Shown here piece by piece: positions 1 through 8,004 of a stretch of DNA of 16,099 nt. Under the pieces are notes generated by a model that saw only the letters and a program-made list of their open reading frames with translations, was not told the origin of the DNA and searched no databases. This DNA comes from CALRBF01 sp964646465. GTDB taxonomy: Bacteria; Patescibacteriota; Minisyncoccia; SW-4-49-11. The DNA is taken from NCBI GenBank assembly GCA_964646465.1, contig CAZYEN010000041.1, positions 1 to 16,099 on the forward strand. Direction: 5' to 3'. Every line of letters starts with the position of its first letter. Positions within the stretch are counted from its first letter, which is position 1. The position numbers were made by a program, and so were the translations under genes.

Positions 1-1
1 T

Positions 2-988
2 AGTAATACGGTAACAACAGACTGTATAAACTTGAGTAGTTTAATACCAGATTATGTAGCCGCAATACCATCAAGTACAACATATACAGTAGCAAGAGGT
101 AATGATGGGAGAGTATATGTAAATACAACAGAGACAGCAGCTAACTTCAGCTGTCCAACAGGCTACATAAAAGTCCCAGGCAATAGTCTATACCAAACCA
201 AAGATTTCTGTGTAATGAAGTATGAGGCTAAAGCAGTGGCAATAAGTGCGCCTACAGTAGGATTGACCACTCCTAATACAGGATTTAACACTATAGCTAA
301 TGATACCACAGCCACCACCAGTGCAAATGGAAGAATAGTAGCAAGTGTAGCCAGTGGATTTCCAATAGCCAATATAAGTCAAATAGATTCTATTACATAT
401 TGTAGTAATTCAGGAGCAAGTTTAATAAGTAATGCCGAATGGATGACCATAGCAAGGAACATAGAAGCACAAGGAGTAAACTGGACCGGAGGAACAGTAG
501 GAAGTGGAGGACTATGGAGAGGCCATAGTGATAATAGTCCAGCAGGAGCTTTAGAAGCCAGTACAGATAATGATCCATACTTTGGAACAGGAAATACCAG
601 CCCAAGTATAGAGAGAAGAACTCATACGTTAAGCAATGGAGAGGTAATCTGGGATTTAAGTGGAAATGTATGGGAATGGACTAGTGATACCATATTAGGA
701 CAAGACAAACCAAATAACAGTTCAGGATTATTATGGCAGCAATGGACAGCAATAAGTAATTTTGGAACCCTAAGCTATGACCTAACCCGCCCAAGTAATA
801 CTTCTTGGGATAGTAGCCAAAATATGGGCCAATATTATGCAGGAACAGTCACCGGCACCACAACTTTCACCTTCCATCGCGGCGGTGTTTGGGCTGATGC
901 CTCTTTTGCAGGAGTCTTTACTCTGGCTTCAAGCCCCACTACTACCAATACGTCCAGCAGCGTTAGCTTCCGCTGCGTGATTAGATGA
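2..988 (+). CDS. Pilin-stalk protein with FGE/C-type-lectin-like head (5' partial)
   Basis: The frame is open from base 2, so the true start lies upstream; the TTG at 32 is an ordinary Leu codon. The opening residues (a Cys, then LSSLIPDYVAAIP) match the stalk of the prepilin at 6047-7216 (a Cys, then DLKSSLVPNFLQAIP), so a pilin-type N-terminus is probably missing. Next come CPTGYIKVPGNSLY and DFCVMKYEAKA, then WDLSGNVWEW at 650-679 and a C-terminus with RGG, W, AGVF, L and SFRCV. These are hallmarks of the formylglycine-generating-enzyme/SUMF1 fold, which is related to the C-type lectin fold. Catalysis is doubtful because the C-terminus shows only one Cys; binding is more likely. The protein is probably exposed at the surface. 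The body of the gene is A-rich with AGT, ACA and ATA codons, but the last ~130 bases switch to ACC, AGC, GCC and CGC codons. No transposase or reverse transcriptase is visible beside it. Confidence 0.8.
   Translation, partial: SNTVTTDCINLSSLIPDYVAAIPSSTTYTVARGNDGRVYVNTTETAANFSCPTGYIKVPGNSLYQTKDFCVMKYEAKAVAISAPTVGLTTPNTGFNTIANDTTATTSANGRIVASVASGFPIANISQIDSITYCSNSGASLISNAEWMTIARNIEAQGVNWTGGTVGSGGLWRGHSDNSPAGALEASTDNDPYFGTGNTSPSIERRTHTLSNGEVIWDLSGNVWEWTSDTILGQDKPNNSSGLLWQQWTAISNFGTLSYDLTRPSNTSWDSSQNMGQYYAGTVTGTTTFTFHRGGVWADASFAGVFTLASSPTTTNTSSSVSFRCVIR
850..985 (+). other. Candidate DGR variable region at the 3' end of the lectin-like gene
   Basis: By hand count about 56% of bases 853-981 are G or C, against about 42% in a 60-base sample upstream in the same gene and about a third across the window. 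The encoded residues follow the pattern of variable regions in diversity-generating retroelement targets: RGG-x-W-x(5)-AGVF-x-L, then a Ser/Thr/Asn-rich run, then FRC just before the stop. Many codons at the expected variable sites (gtt, gct, gat, ttt, act, tcc, agc) keep T or C in the third position, as expected if template AAT or AAC codons were mutated at their adenines. The GC-rich end resembles an initiation-of-mutagenic-homing segment. No template repeat and no reverse transcriptase are in the window, so this is an inference. Confidence 0.5.
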
Positions 989-1131
989 GCCCTTTAATTT
1001 GTAAATTCTATTTATAGATAGATTAGAGTACTTATAAAAATCTAAGATTTTAAGCTACAGCTTGATTTAACTCTCTATATAGTATATTAGATATTAGCTT
1101 TATATATACTTTATTAAATATATATATTATA

Positions 1132-1140
1132 TGATATAAT
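1132..1140 (+). promoter_or_regulatory. Extended -10 promoter for ruvA
   Basis: TGATATAAT matches TGnTATAAT exactly and ends 23 bases before the ruvA ATG. A second TATAAT at 1143-1148 lacks the TG. No convincing -35 is present. The rest of the 175-base gap (989-1163) is very AT-rich. It contains an imperfect hairpin (AAAATC at 1037-1042, GATTTT at 1046-1051) without a following T-run, and no gene. Confidence 0.55.
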
Positions 1141-1163
1141 ATTATAATAAGATAAATAATATT

Positions 1164-1760
1164 ATGATAGCTAGTCTAGCGGGAAAAATTCAATACAAAC
1201 AAAATAACAATCTTATTGTGGATGTTAATGGGGTTGGGTATAGTGTTTTAGTTAATACTATTACTTTTACTTCGGTTGGTTCGATTGGAGAGAACATCTC
1301 TTTAATAACTTATTTGGATGTGAAGGAGGATAGCTTAACTTTATTTGGGTTTCTTGATATGATTTCATTTCAATTATTTAAATACTTAATTTCAGTTAAT
1401 GGAGTAGGGGCCAAAAGTGCTCTTGCAATTTTAGATTTAGATCAACCTGAAGCTATTATGCAAGCTATTCAACAAGAGAGAGTGAGTGTTTTGCATCAGG
1501 CCTTGGGAATTGGGAAGAAAACTGCTGAGAGAATTATTTTAGAACTCAAAGATAAACTCAGCTCACTATATAGTAATATTGAAATATTTGAAAATATCTC
1601 TACAAATTCTAACTCATCTCAAAATACTCAAGATGTTTGGGACGCACTGGAGTCTCTTGGTTATAAGCCATCTCAAATTCAGAAAGTACTCTCGAGTTTA
1701 GATAGTGCTCTTGAGGTATCAGAACAAATTCGACTAGCTCTTAAATTATTACAAAAATAA
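1164..1760 (+). CDS. ruvA: Holliday junction branch migration protein RuvA
   Basis: RuvA binds four-way DNA junctions as a tetramer and recruits the RuvB motor for branch migration in recombinational repair. At 198 residues it has the family's normal length. The N-terminal OB-fold (about 1-64) opens with MIASLAGKI and contains DVNGVGY. Two helix-hairpin-helix motifs follow, NGVGAKSA at 79-86 and LGIGKKTAERI at 114-124. A low-complexity Asn/Ser linker (about 145-156) leads to the RuvB-binding domain III (about 156-197, DALESLGYKPSQI). The ATG at 1164 sits 23 bases after an extended -10 element and has no Shine-Dalgarno motif. It is the first gene of a tight run with rpiB 10 bases downstream. 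Neither ruvB nor ruvC is in the window. Confidence 0.96.
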   Translation: MIASLAGKIQYKQNNNLIVDVNGVGYSVLVNTITFTSVGSIGENISLITYLDVKEDSLTLFGFLDMISFQLFKYLISVNGVGAKSALAILDLDQPEAIMQAIQQERVSVLHQALGIGKKTAERIILELKDKLSSLYSNIEIFENISTNSNSSQNTQDVWDALESLGYKPSQIQKVLSSLDSALEVSEQIRLALKLLQK

Positions 1761-1770
1761 CCCTAAATAT

Positions 1771-2247
1771 ATGGATATTCAAACAGTTTACATAGGATCA
1801 GATCATAGAGGTTTTTATCTTAAACGGTCAATTATTCAGTTTTTAAACTCAAAACATTTACAAGTTGTCGACTGCGGTAATTCAGTCTATGATCCCGATG
1901 ATGATTATCCAGATTATGCTTCTGAAGTTGCCAAAAGAGTTGTAGAGGATGTTGGTTCTCTAGGTGTTGTTATTTGTGGAACGGGAGTTGGTGTAAGTAT
2001 CACGGCTAATAAAATATCGGGGGCAAGAGCTGCCTTATTAGACTCAATTGAGACTACGGCTATTGCAAGGGCTCATAATCATATTAATATTTTAGCATTA
2101 TCATCAGCTCTAGAGATTGAAAAAATTCCAGATATTGTGGGCACTTTTATAGAAACTGAGCTATCCTTTCAAGATAGACATATCAGAAGAGTATCTAAAA
2201 TTACAGAATTAGAAAATAATAATACAGATTATGGAATATACAATTAA
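1771..2247 (+). CDS. rpiB: Ribose-5-phosphate isomerase B
   Basis: RpiB interconverts ribose 5-phosphate and ribulose 5-phosphate in the non-oxidative pentose phosphate pathway. The 158-residue protein shows the RpiB/LacAB fold: a phosphate-binding start with GSDHRG at 9-14, the catalytic cysteine C69 in ICGTGVGVSITANK, and AHNHINILAL at 101-110, which corresponds to the family's AHNDANVLAL segment with its ring-opening His. The usual GGR after that segment is replaced by SSALEI, so the sequence is somewhat divergent, and the C-terminal tail is Asn-rich. It starts 10 bases after ruvA and overlaps the transketolase gene by 17 bases. The pairing with transketolase supports a pentose-phosphate role. 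LacA/B-type galactose isomerase is the related alternative, but no lactose genes are nearby. Confidence 0.93.
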   Translation: MDIQTVYIGSDHRGFYLKRSIIQFLNSKHLQVVDCGNSVYDPDDDYPDYASEVAKRVVEDVGSLGVVICGTGVGVSITANKISGARAALLDSIETTAIARAHNHINILALSSALEIEKIPDIVGTFIETELSFQDRHIRRVSKITELENNNTDYGIYN

Positions 2248-4072
2248 TCAGCTTGAGGAAATTTCTAAATTAGTTAAATATTGGATTTTATACTCTACTA
2301 CTCAGGCAGGGTCAGGGCATCCAAGTTCTTCTTTATCGGCAGTAGAATTGGGTGTTGGATTGTTTTTTGGAGGCGGGTTTAAATATGATATTAATAATTC
2401 TAAAGATATCAATAATGATAGATTTATTTTATCCAAAGGTCATGCTTCACCACTTTTATATAGCTTATGGCTATTGGCGGGAGTGGTTACACCTGAGGAG
2501 ATTCAAGAGTTAAGGCAGTTTACGAGTGTTCTGGAGGGTCATCCTAGTCGTCGATTTATGTTTACAGATGCGGCTACTGGATCTCTTGGACAAGGCTTGG
2601 GTATTGGTGTGGGGTATGCTATTAATGCAAAAAAGTTCGATCAAACTCAAGCCTATACCTATGTTATGTTGGGAGATAGTGAATTGGCTGAAGGTTCTAT
2701 TTGGGAAAGTGTTGCCAGTGCCTCATATTATGGTCTTAATAACCTAATCACCATAGTAGATATTAATAGGCTAGGTCAAAGAGGAGAGACCATGGAAGGA
2801 CATAATCTGGAAATATATCAAAAAAGATTTGAATCTTTTGGGTGGAATACAATTATAATAGATGGTCATAATCTAGAAGAAGTTATAAATGCTTTCAGTC
2901 AATCCAAGTATTCAGATAAACCAACTGCAATATTATCTAAGACTATTAAAGGTAAGGGAATATCTCTGATTGAGGATCAAGATAATTGGCATGGTAAGAC
3001 ATTAACACAAGAACAATTTGATGTTTATATTCAAGAGTTAGGGCAACTGAATTTAGATTTGCGAGCTGAAATTGAAGCTCCTATGAAGCTTGCTCCGTAT
3101 AATTACACTCCAACACATGTAGATGATAATGTATATCCTAATTATGCTATGTGTGACTTAGTCTCTCCACGAAAGGCTTTTGGAGAAGCTATTAAAATTC
3201 TTACTAGTAATTATAATGATATTATTGTACTCGATGCTGAAGTAAGTAATTCTACTTACGCTAATCATATTGATGAGAATAGGTTTTTAGAAATGTTTAT
3301 CGCTGAGCAAAATATGTTGTCCGTAGCCACAGGCTTGTCACTCGCTGGTAAGAAGCCATTTGTTTCATCTTTTGCGGGTTTTCTAACCAGAGCATATGAC
3401 CAAATTCGTATGGCTCAATATAATGAAGCTAATATGGTTGTAGTGGGAACTCATCCAGGAGTCTCAATTGGGGCTGATGGTCCTTCTCAAATGGCTCTGA
3501 ATGACATCGCTTTTTTTAGAGGAATGTTTGGTTCGGTAGTCTTATATCCGAGTGATGCAATTTCTACTCTTAAATTAACTGAACAAGCTTATTTATACGA
3601 AGGTCTTAGTTATCTAAGATTAACACGAGCAGATGTGCCTACTTTATATGAAAATCATGAAACTTTTGTAATAGGAGGAAGTAAAACTATTTATAATAGT
3701 GAGTTGGATGAGATTACTTTAGTCGGAGCAGGTATTACTCTCTATGAATGTTTGAAAGCCTATGATATACTAAGAGAAAGAGGGGTTAGTGTCAGAGTTA
3801 TAGATTTATACAGTATAAAACCTCTTGATACTGCAACTCTACATTTAGCTACTCGCGAGACTAAAGGGTTACTGGTAGTAGAAGATCATCATCAAGCCGG
3901 AGGTATCGCTGAAGCTATAAGATCGGAACTCGAGGATGTACAAATTCCTATACGCTCTCTATCAGTACAAGAAATTCCAAGAAGCGGGACCCCAGAAGAA
4001 TTGTTACAATTCGAGCAAATTAATGTAGACAGTATAGTTGAGCAAGTAGAAAACTTAAGACAATCTATATGA
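2231..4072 (+). CDS. tkt: Transketolase, full-length single chain
   Basis: Transketolase moves two-carbon units between sugar phosphates using thiamine diphosphate (ThDP). Both halves are joined in one 613-residue chain, close in length to the animal/archaeal type. The N-terminal ThDP domain has GSGHPSSSLS (H30), KGHASPLLY (H71) and the ThDP-Mg motif GDSELAEG at 148-155 followed by NN at 170-171. H254 lies in NWHGKTLT. The pyrimidine-binding domain begins near 312 and contains the activating glutamate E359 in AEQNM and the GADGPSQMALND segment. The C-terminal domain (about 490-613) has DLYSIKPLD and SGTPEELL. DXS was considered, but the RpiB neighbour and the overall motif pattern favour transketolase. 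The gene overlaps rpiB by 17 bases and the ABC ATPase by 4 (ATGA), so the three genes are very likely cotranscribed. Confidence 0.94.
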   Translation: MEYTINQLEEISKLVKYWILYSTTQAGSGHPSSSLSAVELGVGLFFGGGFKYDINNSKDINNDRFILSKGHASPLLYSLWLLAGVVTPEEIQELRQFTSVLEGHPSRRFMFTDAATGSLGQGLGIGVGYAINAKKFDQTQAYTYVMLGDSELAEGSIWESVASASYYGLNNLITIVDINRLGQRGETMEGHNLEIYQKRFESFGWNTIIIDGHNLEEVINAFSQSKYSDKPTAILSKTIKGKGISLIEDQDNWHGKTLTQEQFDVYIQELGQLNLDLRAEIEAPMKLAPYNYTPTHVDDNVYPNYAMCDLVSPRKAFGEAIKILTSNYNDIIVLDAEVSNSTYANHIDENRFLEMFIAEQNMLSVATGLSLAGKKPFVSSFAGFLTRAYDQIRMAQYNEANMVVVGTHPGVSIGADGPSQMALNDIAFFRGMFGSVVLYPSDAISTLKLTEQAYLYEGLSYLRLTRADVPTLYENHETFVIGGSKTIYNSELDEITLVGAGITLYECLKAYDILRERGVSVRVIDLYSIKPLDTATLHLATRETKGLLVVEDHHQAGGIAEAIRSELEDVQIPIRSLSVQEIPRSGTPEELLQFEQINVDSIVEQVENLRQSI

Positions 4073-4737
4073 TAGAGGTAAAAAATCTCAAAAAAGTTTA
4101 TCAGATGAATAAAGACAATATAGTTATTGCCTTAAATGATATTTCATTTGCTGCTCAAACTAAAGAAATGGTAGCCATTATAGGTAGCTCAGGGTCAGGT
4201 AAATCTACCTTACTTAATATCTTAGGAGGTCTTGATAGAATTTATGATGGACAGGTAATTGTAGATAATAAAGATATTAAAGATTATAATCCTGATACAT
4301 ATAGAAGATTTAAAGTTGGGACTATATTTCAACAATTTAATTTAATATCAGCCTTAAATGTTTTAGAGAATGTATTATTGCCACTAAAATTTGGCAAACA
4401 ACTCACAGGTTCCGAGGCAGAGGATAGAGCCAAATATCTATTAGATAAAGTTGGTCTGTCAGATAGATTAAAGCATAAGCCAAATGAATTATCCGGAGGA
4501 CAAATGCAAAGAGTAGCTATAGCGAGAGCCTTAATTGCCAAGCCAGAAATTTTATTAGCTGATGAGCCAACTGGTAATCTAGATTCTGTTACGGGTAAGG
4601 AAATTATGCATTTACTATTCGAACTTAATGCAGAGGAAAATATGACAATGTTCTTGGTAACACATGATTTGCATTTAGCTGAAGGTATTGACAGGAAATT
4701 ATTCTTGAGGGACGGTCAATTAGTAGATAATCTTTAA
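4069..4737 (+). CDS. ABC transporter ATP-binding protein, MacB/LolD type
   Basis: This ATPase powers the permease encoded 4 bases downstream. All nucleotide-binding motifs are intact in 222 residues: Walker A GSSGSGKST at 39-47, Q-loop Q88-Q89, signature LSGGQ at 141-145, Walker B ILLADEP at 161-167 with catalytic E166, and the switch histidine H199. The LADEPTGNLD sequence and the 222-residue length are typical of the MacB/LolD/FtsE group, which couples to four-TM FtsX-like permeases and acts on lipoproteins, peptides or envelope factors and not on small-molecule import. The substrate cannot be told from the sequence. The start codon overlaps the transketolase stop as ATGA, which suggests translational coupling, although the functions appear unrelated. 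Confidence 0.92.
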   Translation: MIEVKNLKKVYQMNKDNIVIALNDISFAAQTKEMVAIIGSSGSGKSTLLNILGGLDRIYDGQVIVDNKDIKDYNPDTYRRFKVGTIFQQFNLISALNVLENVLLPLKFGKQLTGSEAEDRAKYLLDKVGLSDRLKHKPNELSGGQMQRVAIARALIAKPEILLADEPTGNLDSVTGKEIMHLLFELNAEENMTMFLVTHDLHLAEGIDRKLFLRDGQLVDNL

Positions 4738-4741
4738 AAAT

Positions 4742-6022
4742 ATGATTAAATATGCTATCAGTCTAGTGGCAAGACGCAAACTAAGAACAGTTTTGACTAG
4801 CTTAGGTATTACAATCGCAGTAATTTTGTTATCTTTGATAATTTTTGGAATGCAAGACCTAAGAACTTTATTAGTCTCAGCCATTCAAACTCAATTCAAG
4901 TCTAATGAAATATTTATTACCAATTCAAGTGGACCAGGGGCATTCACCACACCTTCCAATGAAGAAGCTAAACCTGATGAGGCTACACTTATTACCCAAG
5001 AAACAATAGATAAAATTAATAGAATTGATGGTGTAAGCAATACAGTTCCAGTGACTATAGTGAATAATTTGGAAATAAAATTAGCAGATAATGATAAAAC
5101 CTATGCCCCCGCATTTATATCAGGTTGGGACATAGAGGGAGGAGACTCTTATTTTGTAGAATTTTGGGGAGATAAGACTAAACCTACTGGAGATAATATC
5201 TTTGTCTCAAAATCAGTTGCTGATTTTTATGGTCTTAATCCAGAGGAATTACTGGATAAAAAAGTAACCTTTATAACTTCCAAAAGTGCTCTATTCGGTA
5301 CAGTCAAAACCAAAGAAATCCTAGACAAGCAATTTGAATATACAATAAAAGGAGTTTTTGACCCAGGCAGAGACAGAAATGATGCGATTATATCACTAGA
5401 TAACTCAGTTGGGGTCCTAACTAATATTGGAGGTTTTGATTCTAAAGAAGAATATGTCTCTTCAGTCGGATATGATTTACTTCGAGTCACTGGTGAGGAA
5501 GCTAAGTTGGATTCTATCAAATCATCTATTGATGAAAAATATAACTTTCAGGGAGTATTTACCGCAGATGATGTATTGGGGTTCCTTGATGATATTATTC
5601 AAGCCTTTACTATAGCTTTATTTGTATTTGGAGCTATCTCGGCAGTTATTGCTGCTATTGGTATTACTAATACAATGGTCATGAGTATTTATGAGCAAAC
5701 TAAAGAAATTGGAATTTTAAAATCTATGGGAGCCTCTAATAGACAGATATTAGGAGTGTTCTTAATTCAGTCCGCTATAATAGGTCTCTTAGGTGGTGTG
5801 GCAGGATTGATTATCGTGATACTTAGTATGCAAATAGGAAATATATTCATTGTAGAACAATTAAATCAAATTGGATTTCAAGTTGACACATTCTTTAACT
5901 TTGATCTGATATCTACTCTAATAGTAGTAGCAATTAGTATAGGAATTGGAATACTAGCAGGAATTTATCCTTCCCTTAAAGCAGCAACCTTAAATCCTGT
6001 CAAAGCATTAAGGTCAGAATAA
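4742..6022 (+). CDS. ABC transporter permease, FtsX/MacB family
   Basis: This is the membrane partner of the preceding ATPase. The 426 residues have the MacB-like layout: an N-terminal membrane helix (about 17-37), a large extracytoplasmic MacB_PCD-type domain (about 40-285), and three C-terminal helices (about 288-311, 335-366 and 390-410). The cytoplasmic coupling motif EIGILKSMGAS (322-332) and the terminal NPVKALRSE are diagnostic. Such proteins work by mechanotransmission, moving or releasing substrates at the outer face of the membrane. There is no MacA-type adaptor beside it; the next gene is a prepilin-like protein 24 bases downstream. Export of a peptide, lipoprotein or envelope component is possible, but the substrate is not deducible. 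No promoter separates it from the ATPase gene. Confidence 0.9.
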   Translation: MIKYAISLVARRKLRTVLTSLGITIAVILLSLIIFGMQDLRTLLVSAIQTQFKSNEIFITNSSGPGAFTTPSNEEAKPDEATLITQETIDKINRIDGVSNTVPVTIVNNLEIKLADNDKTYAPAFISGWDIEGGDSYFVEFWGDKTKPTGDNIFVSKSVADFYGLNPEELLDKKVTFITSKSALFGTVKTKEILDKQFEYTIKGVFDPGRDRNDAIISLDNSVGVLTNIGGFDSKEEYVSSVGYDLLRVTGEEAKLDSIKSSIDEKYNFQGVFTADDVLGFLDDIIQAFTIALFVFGAISAVIAAIGITNTMVMSIYEQTKEIGILKSMGASNRQILGVFLIQSAIIGLLGGVAGLIIVILSMQIGNIFIVEQLNQIGFQVDTFFNFDLISTLIVVAISIGIGILAGIYPSLKAATLNPVKALRSE

Positions 6023-6046
6023 AATATAAAGTTAATAACTAAATCA

Positions 6047-7216
6047 ATGAAAACAAAAATTTCAAATAAAGGATTTACCCTTATAGAAGTGCTGTTAGTC
6101 ATTACTTTGATTGGGATCCTGCTTACTATTGGATTAGTAAATTTTAATGCAGAGGATAGATTTATTGAAGCTCGTAATGATACTCGAAAAACTCATATTC
6201 AGACCTTAGAAAGTGCTATTACTCAATATAAATTGCAAGAAGATATTTATCCTACAGGTTTGTCTAGAACTTATCAAGAAATTTGTGATCCAGATTCTAC
6301 TTCTTGTACGGGATTCATTGATTTAAAATCATCTCTAGTACCTAATTTCCTTCAAGCAATACCACAAGACCCAAATGATACAGATAATACAGGTGGTGTA
6401 GGTTATGAAATAGCAGTAGATGACGCTACCAATACAGTTAGTGTCAGATCATTACAAGCAGAAGGAGAAGTAATTATTAATATTAACGATCCACTTCCGG
6501 TCGAGGCAACCGTTACTGATAATACTCCTTTAGTCGAAACTGTGCCTAAATTCCCCATTGTTACAGATGGGTTGGTATTATACCTAGATGCTGGTAATAA
6601 GGTAAGTTATCCTGGCACAGGGACAACTTGGTTTGATTTGAGCGGAAACAACAATAATGGAACTCTTGTCAACGGAGTGGGTTTCAGTAGTAATAATGGT
6701 GGTGGCTTAGTATTTGATGGAGTAAATGATTATCTTAATTTAAATTCAGTATCATTATTGCCAGTTGGTACATCAGACAGGACTATAGTTGCTTTTGTGA
6801 AAACTCCTACTGTAATCTCAGGCAAGCGACATGTTCTACATTATGGAACATCAATATCAAATCAAGCATTTGGTTTAGTTCTATCAGATGGTAGATTGAG
6901 TACACATACTTGGGGAACTAATTATGGTCAGGGAATAATAATGCAAAAAGAAGTTATTTATTATTTAGTAGTTTCATATACCAATTCATCAGCTCTTCAT
7001 AAATTTTGGGTTAATGGATTATCTCAAGGTGCAGGTGTAGTTGGAGCAATAAATACAGGTACAACAACTGGAGCTAAAATAGGATCTAGAGTTACTCATT
7101 CAGAGTCTTGGGGGCCAGATGGTATTATTTATAATATTATGGTTTATAATCGCTCTCTCAACGACTCAGAAATTCAACAAAATTTTAATGCAAAAAGAGG
7201 AAGATTTGGGTTGTAG
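6047..7216 (+). CDS. Prepilin-like protein with C-terminal LamG/concanavalin-type domain
   Basis: A type IV pilin signal is clear: SNKG|FTLIE, with predicted prepilin-peptidase cleavage after G9 and E14 at mature position +5, followed by a hydrophobic helix to about 31. A stalk of about 110 residues includes C80 and C87 and the segment SSLVPNFLQAIPQDP. It is followed by a Thr/Pro-rich linker (about 142-170). The C-terminal ~210 residues (174-385) form a LamG/jelly-roll lectin-like domain: GLVLYLDAGN, WFDLSGNNNNGTL, LVFDGVNDYL, FWVNGL and a terminal IYNIMVYNRSLNDSEI. The protein is probably carried on a type IV pilus or held in the membrane, binding glycans or host surfaces. It shares its stalk with the truncated protein at the left end of the window but has a different head. 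It follows the permease by 24 bases without an obvious promoter. Confidence 0.88.
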   Translation: MKTKISNKGFTLIEVLLVITLIGILLTIGLVNFNAEDRFIEARNDTRKTHIQTLESAITQYKLQEDIYPTGLSRTYQEICDPDSTSCTGFIDLKSSLVPNFLQAIPQDPNDTDNTGGVGYEIAVDDATNTVSVRSLQAEGEVIININDPLPVEATVTDNTPLVETVPKFPIVTDGLVLYLDAGNKVSYPGTGTTWFDLSGNNNNGTLVNGVGFSSNNGGGLVFDGVNDYLNLNSVSLLPVGTSDRTIVAFVKTPTVISGKRHVLHYGTSISNQAFGLVLSDGRLSTHTWGTNYGQGIIMQKEVIYYLVVSYTNSSALHKFWVNGLSQGAGVVGAINTGTTTGAKIGSRVTHSESWGPDGIIYNIMVYNRSLNDSEIQQNFNAKRGRFGL

Positions 7217-7285
7217 GTATTTGTATTCTCTCCCCCTCCTTCATAGTATATTATTTATATCGCTCTCCTCAAAAAATCCAAAATA

Positions 7286-7294
7286 TGCTATAAT
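7286..7294 (+). promoter_or_regulatory. Extended -10 promoter for rpe
   Basis: TGCTATAAT fits TGnTATAAT and ends 24 bases before the rpe ATG. It lies in the 102-base gap after the prepilin gene. The left part of that gap is pyrimidine-rich (CTCTCCCCCTCC near 7228-7239, GCTCTCCTC near 7262-7270). No -35 and no terminator hairpin were found. Confidence 0.55.
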
Positions 7295-7318
7295 TATATT
7301 TAAGTTAAATCATAAACT

Positions 7319-7981
7319 ATGAGTATTGTTATCCCAGCTATTTTGACTAGTTCTAAACAAGAGTTTAGAGAATATTTATCTATTATTAAATCTTTGGCTA
7401 AGATTATACAAGTTGATGTGATGGATGGAGAGTTCGTAGAGTCTAAATCTTTGATGCCAAGAGAATTTTTTTATGAAGATTTTGGTAAATTACAGGTGGA
7501 GATTCATATTATGGCTAATTTTGATAACACTAGAGATATTATTGAAAGTCTCAAATCCTTCAAAGCTTGTACTAGAATTATAGTGCATCAAGAAATTTGT
7601 GAAAATTTAGAACAACTTCGCCGATTAGTTAATCTAGTTAAGTCTATCAACAAAGAGGTAGCTATTGCTCTTAATCCAGATACAGATATTAGAGATATTG
7701 GAAAAGTGGTGAAAAAAATTGACGGAGTACAATTTATGGGAGTAACCCCAGGATTCTATGGCTCCCCTCTACAAACTCAAGTATATGAAAAAGTAAAAGA
7801 TTTCCAAAGTCGCTATACTATGTATGAGGGTGATATAGCTTGGGATGGAGCTGTAAATATAGATAATATTAAGACTATCAGAGACTTGGGAGTGAATAGA
7901 ATTGCTGTAGGTAGTGCTATCTTCAAGTCAGACAATCCAGTTCAAACTTATCAGGAATTAGTAGATAATATCCAAAACTGA
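7319..7981 (+). CDS. rpe: Ribulose-phosphate 3-epimerase-like TIM barrel
   Basis: Rpe interconverts ribulose 5-phosphate and xylulose 5-phosphate, linking RpiB to transketolase. The 220-residue protein has the family's barrel order: PAILTS at the start, VDVMDGEFV (32-40), EIHIMA (61-66), ALNPDT (117-122), GVTPGFYGSPL (141-151), WDGAVN (175-180) and AVGSAIF (196-202). The metal-site residues D33, H63 and D176 and the catalytic-type D36 are present. The first metal histidine of the classic HVDVMDG motif is Q31, and the usual SVNPGFGGQ loop is altered. It may therefore bind metal differently or act on a related sugar phosphate. It starts a new transcription unit and is followed 23 bases later by the Mur ligase gene. 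The epimerase fold is near certain; the exact reaction is likely but not proved. Confidence 0.82.
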   Translation: MSIVIPAILTSSKQEFREYLSIIKSLAKIIQVDVMDGEFVESKSLMPREFFYEDFGKLQVEIHIMANFDNTRDIIESLKSFKACTRIIVHQEICENLEQLRRLVNLVKSINKEVAIALNPDTDIRDIGKVVKKIDGVQFMGVTPGFYGSPLQTQVYEKVKDFQSRYTMYEGDIAWDGAVNIDNIKTIRDLGVNRIAVGSAIFKSDNPVQTYQELVDNIQN

Positions 7982-8004
7982 TCACTCAAAACTAATAACT
8001 TAGT

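Noticed and set aside
32..34. TTG as the start of the first gene
   Set aside because: The frame is open to the window edge and upstream residues match a pilin stalk, so the gene starts outside the window.
163..605. Antisense open frames inside the first gene
   Set aside because: They are low-complexity reverse readings of a strongly supported coding sequence with no start signals of their own.
1031..1064. Hairpins after the first gene as an intrinsic terminator
   Set aside because: The stems are short and AT-only or imperfect, and no T-run follows.
6023..6046. Separate promoter for the LamG prepilin
   Set aside because: The 24-base gap has only a weak TATAAA-like stretch without TG; cotranscription with the permease is simpler.
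7217..7285. Pyrimidine-rich leader as a riboswitch or small gene
   Set aside because: No stable paired structure was found, and it lies upstream of the likely transcription start; the overlapping short frame has no recognisable features.
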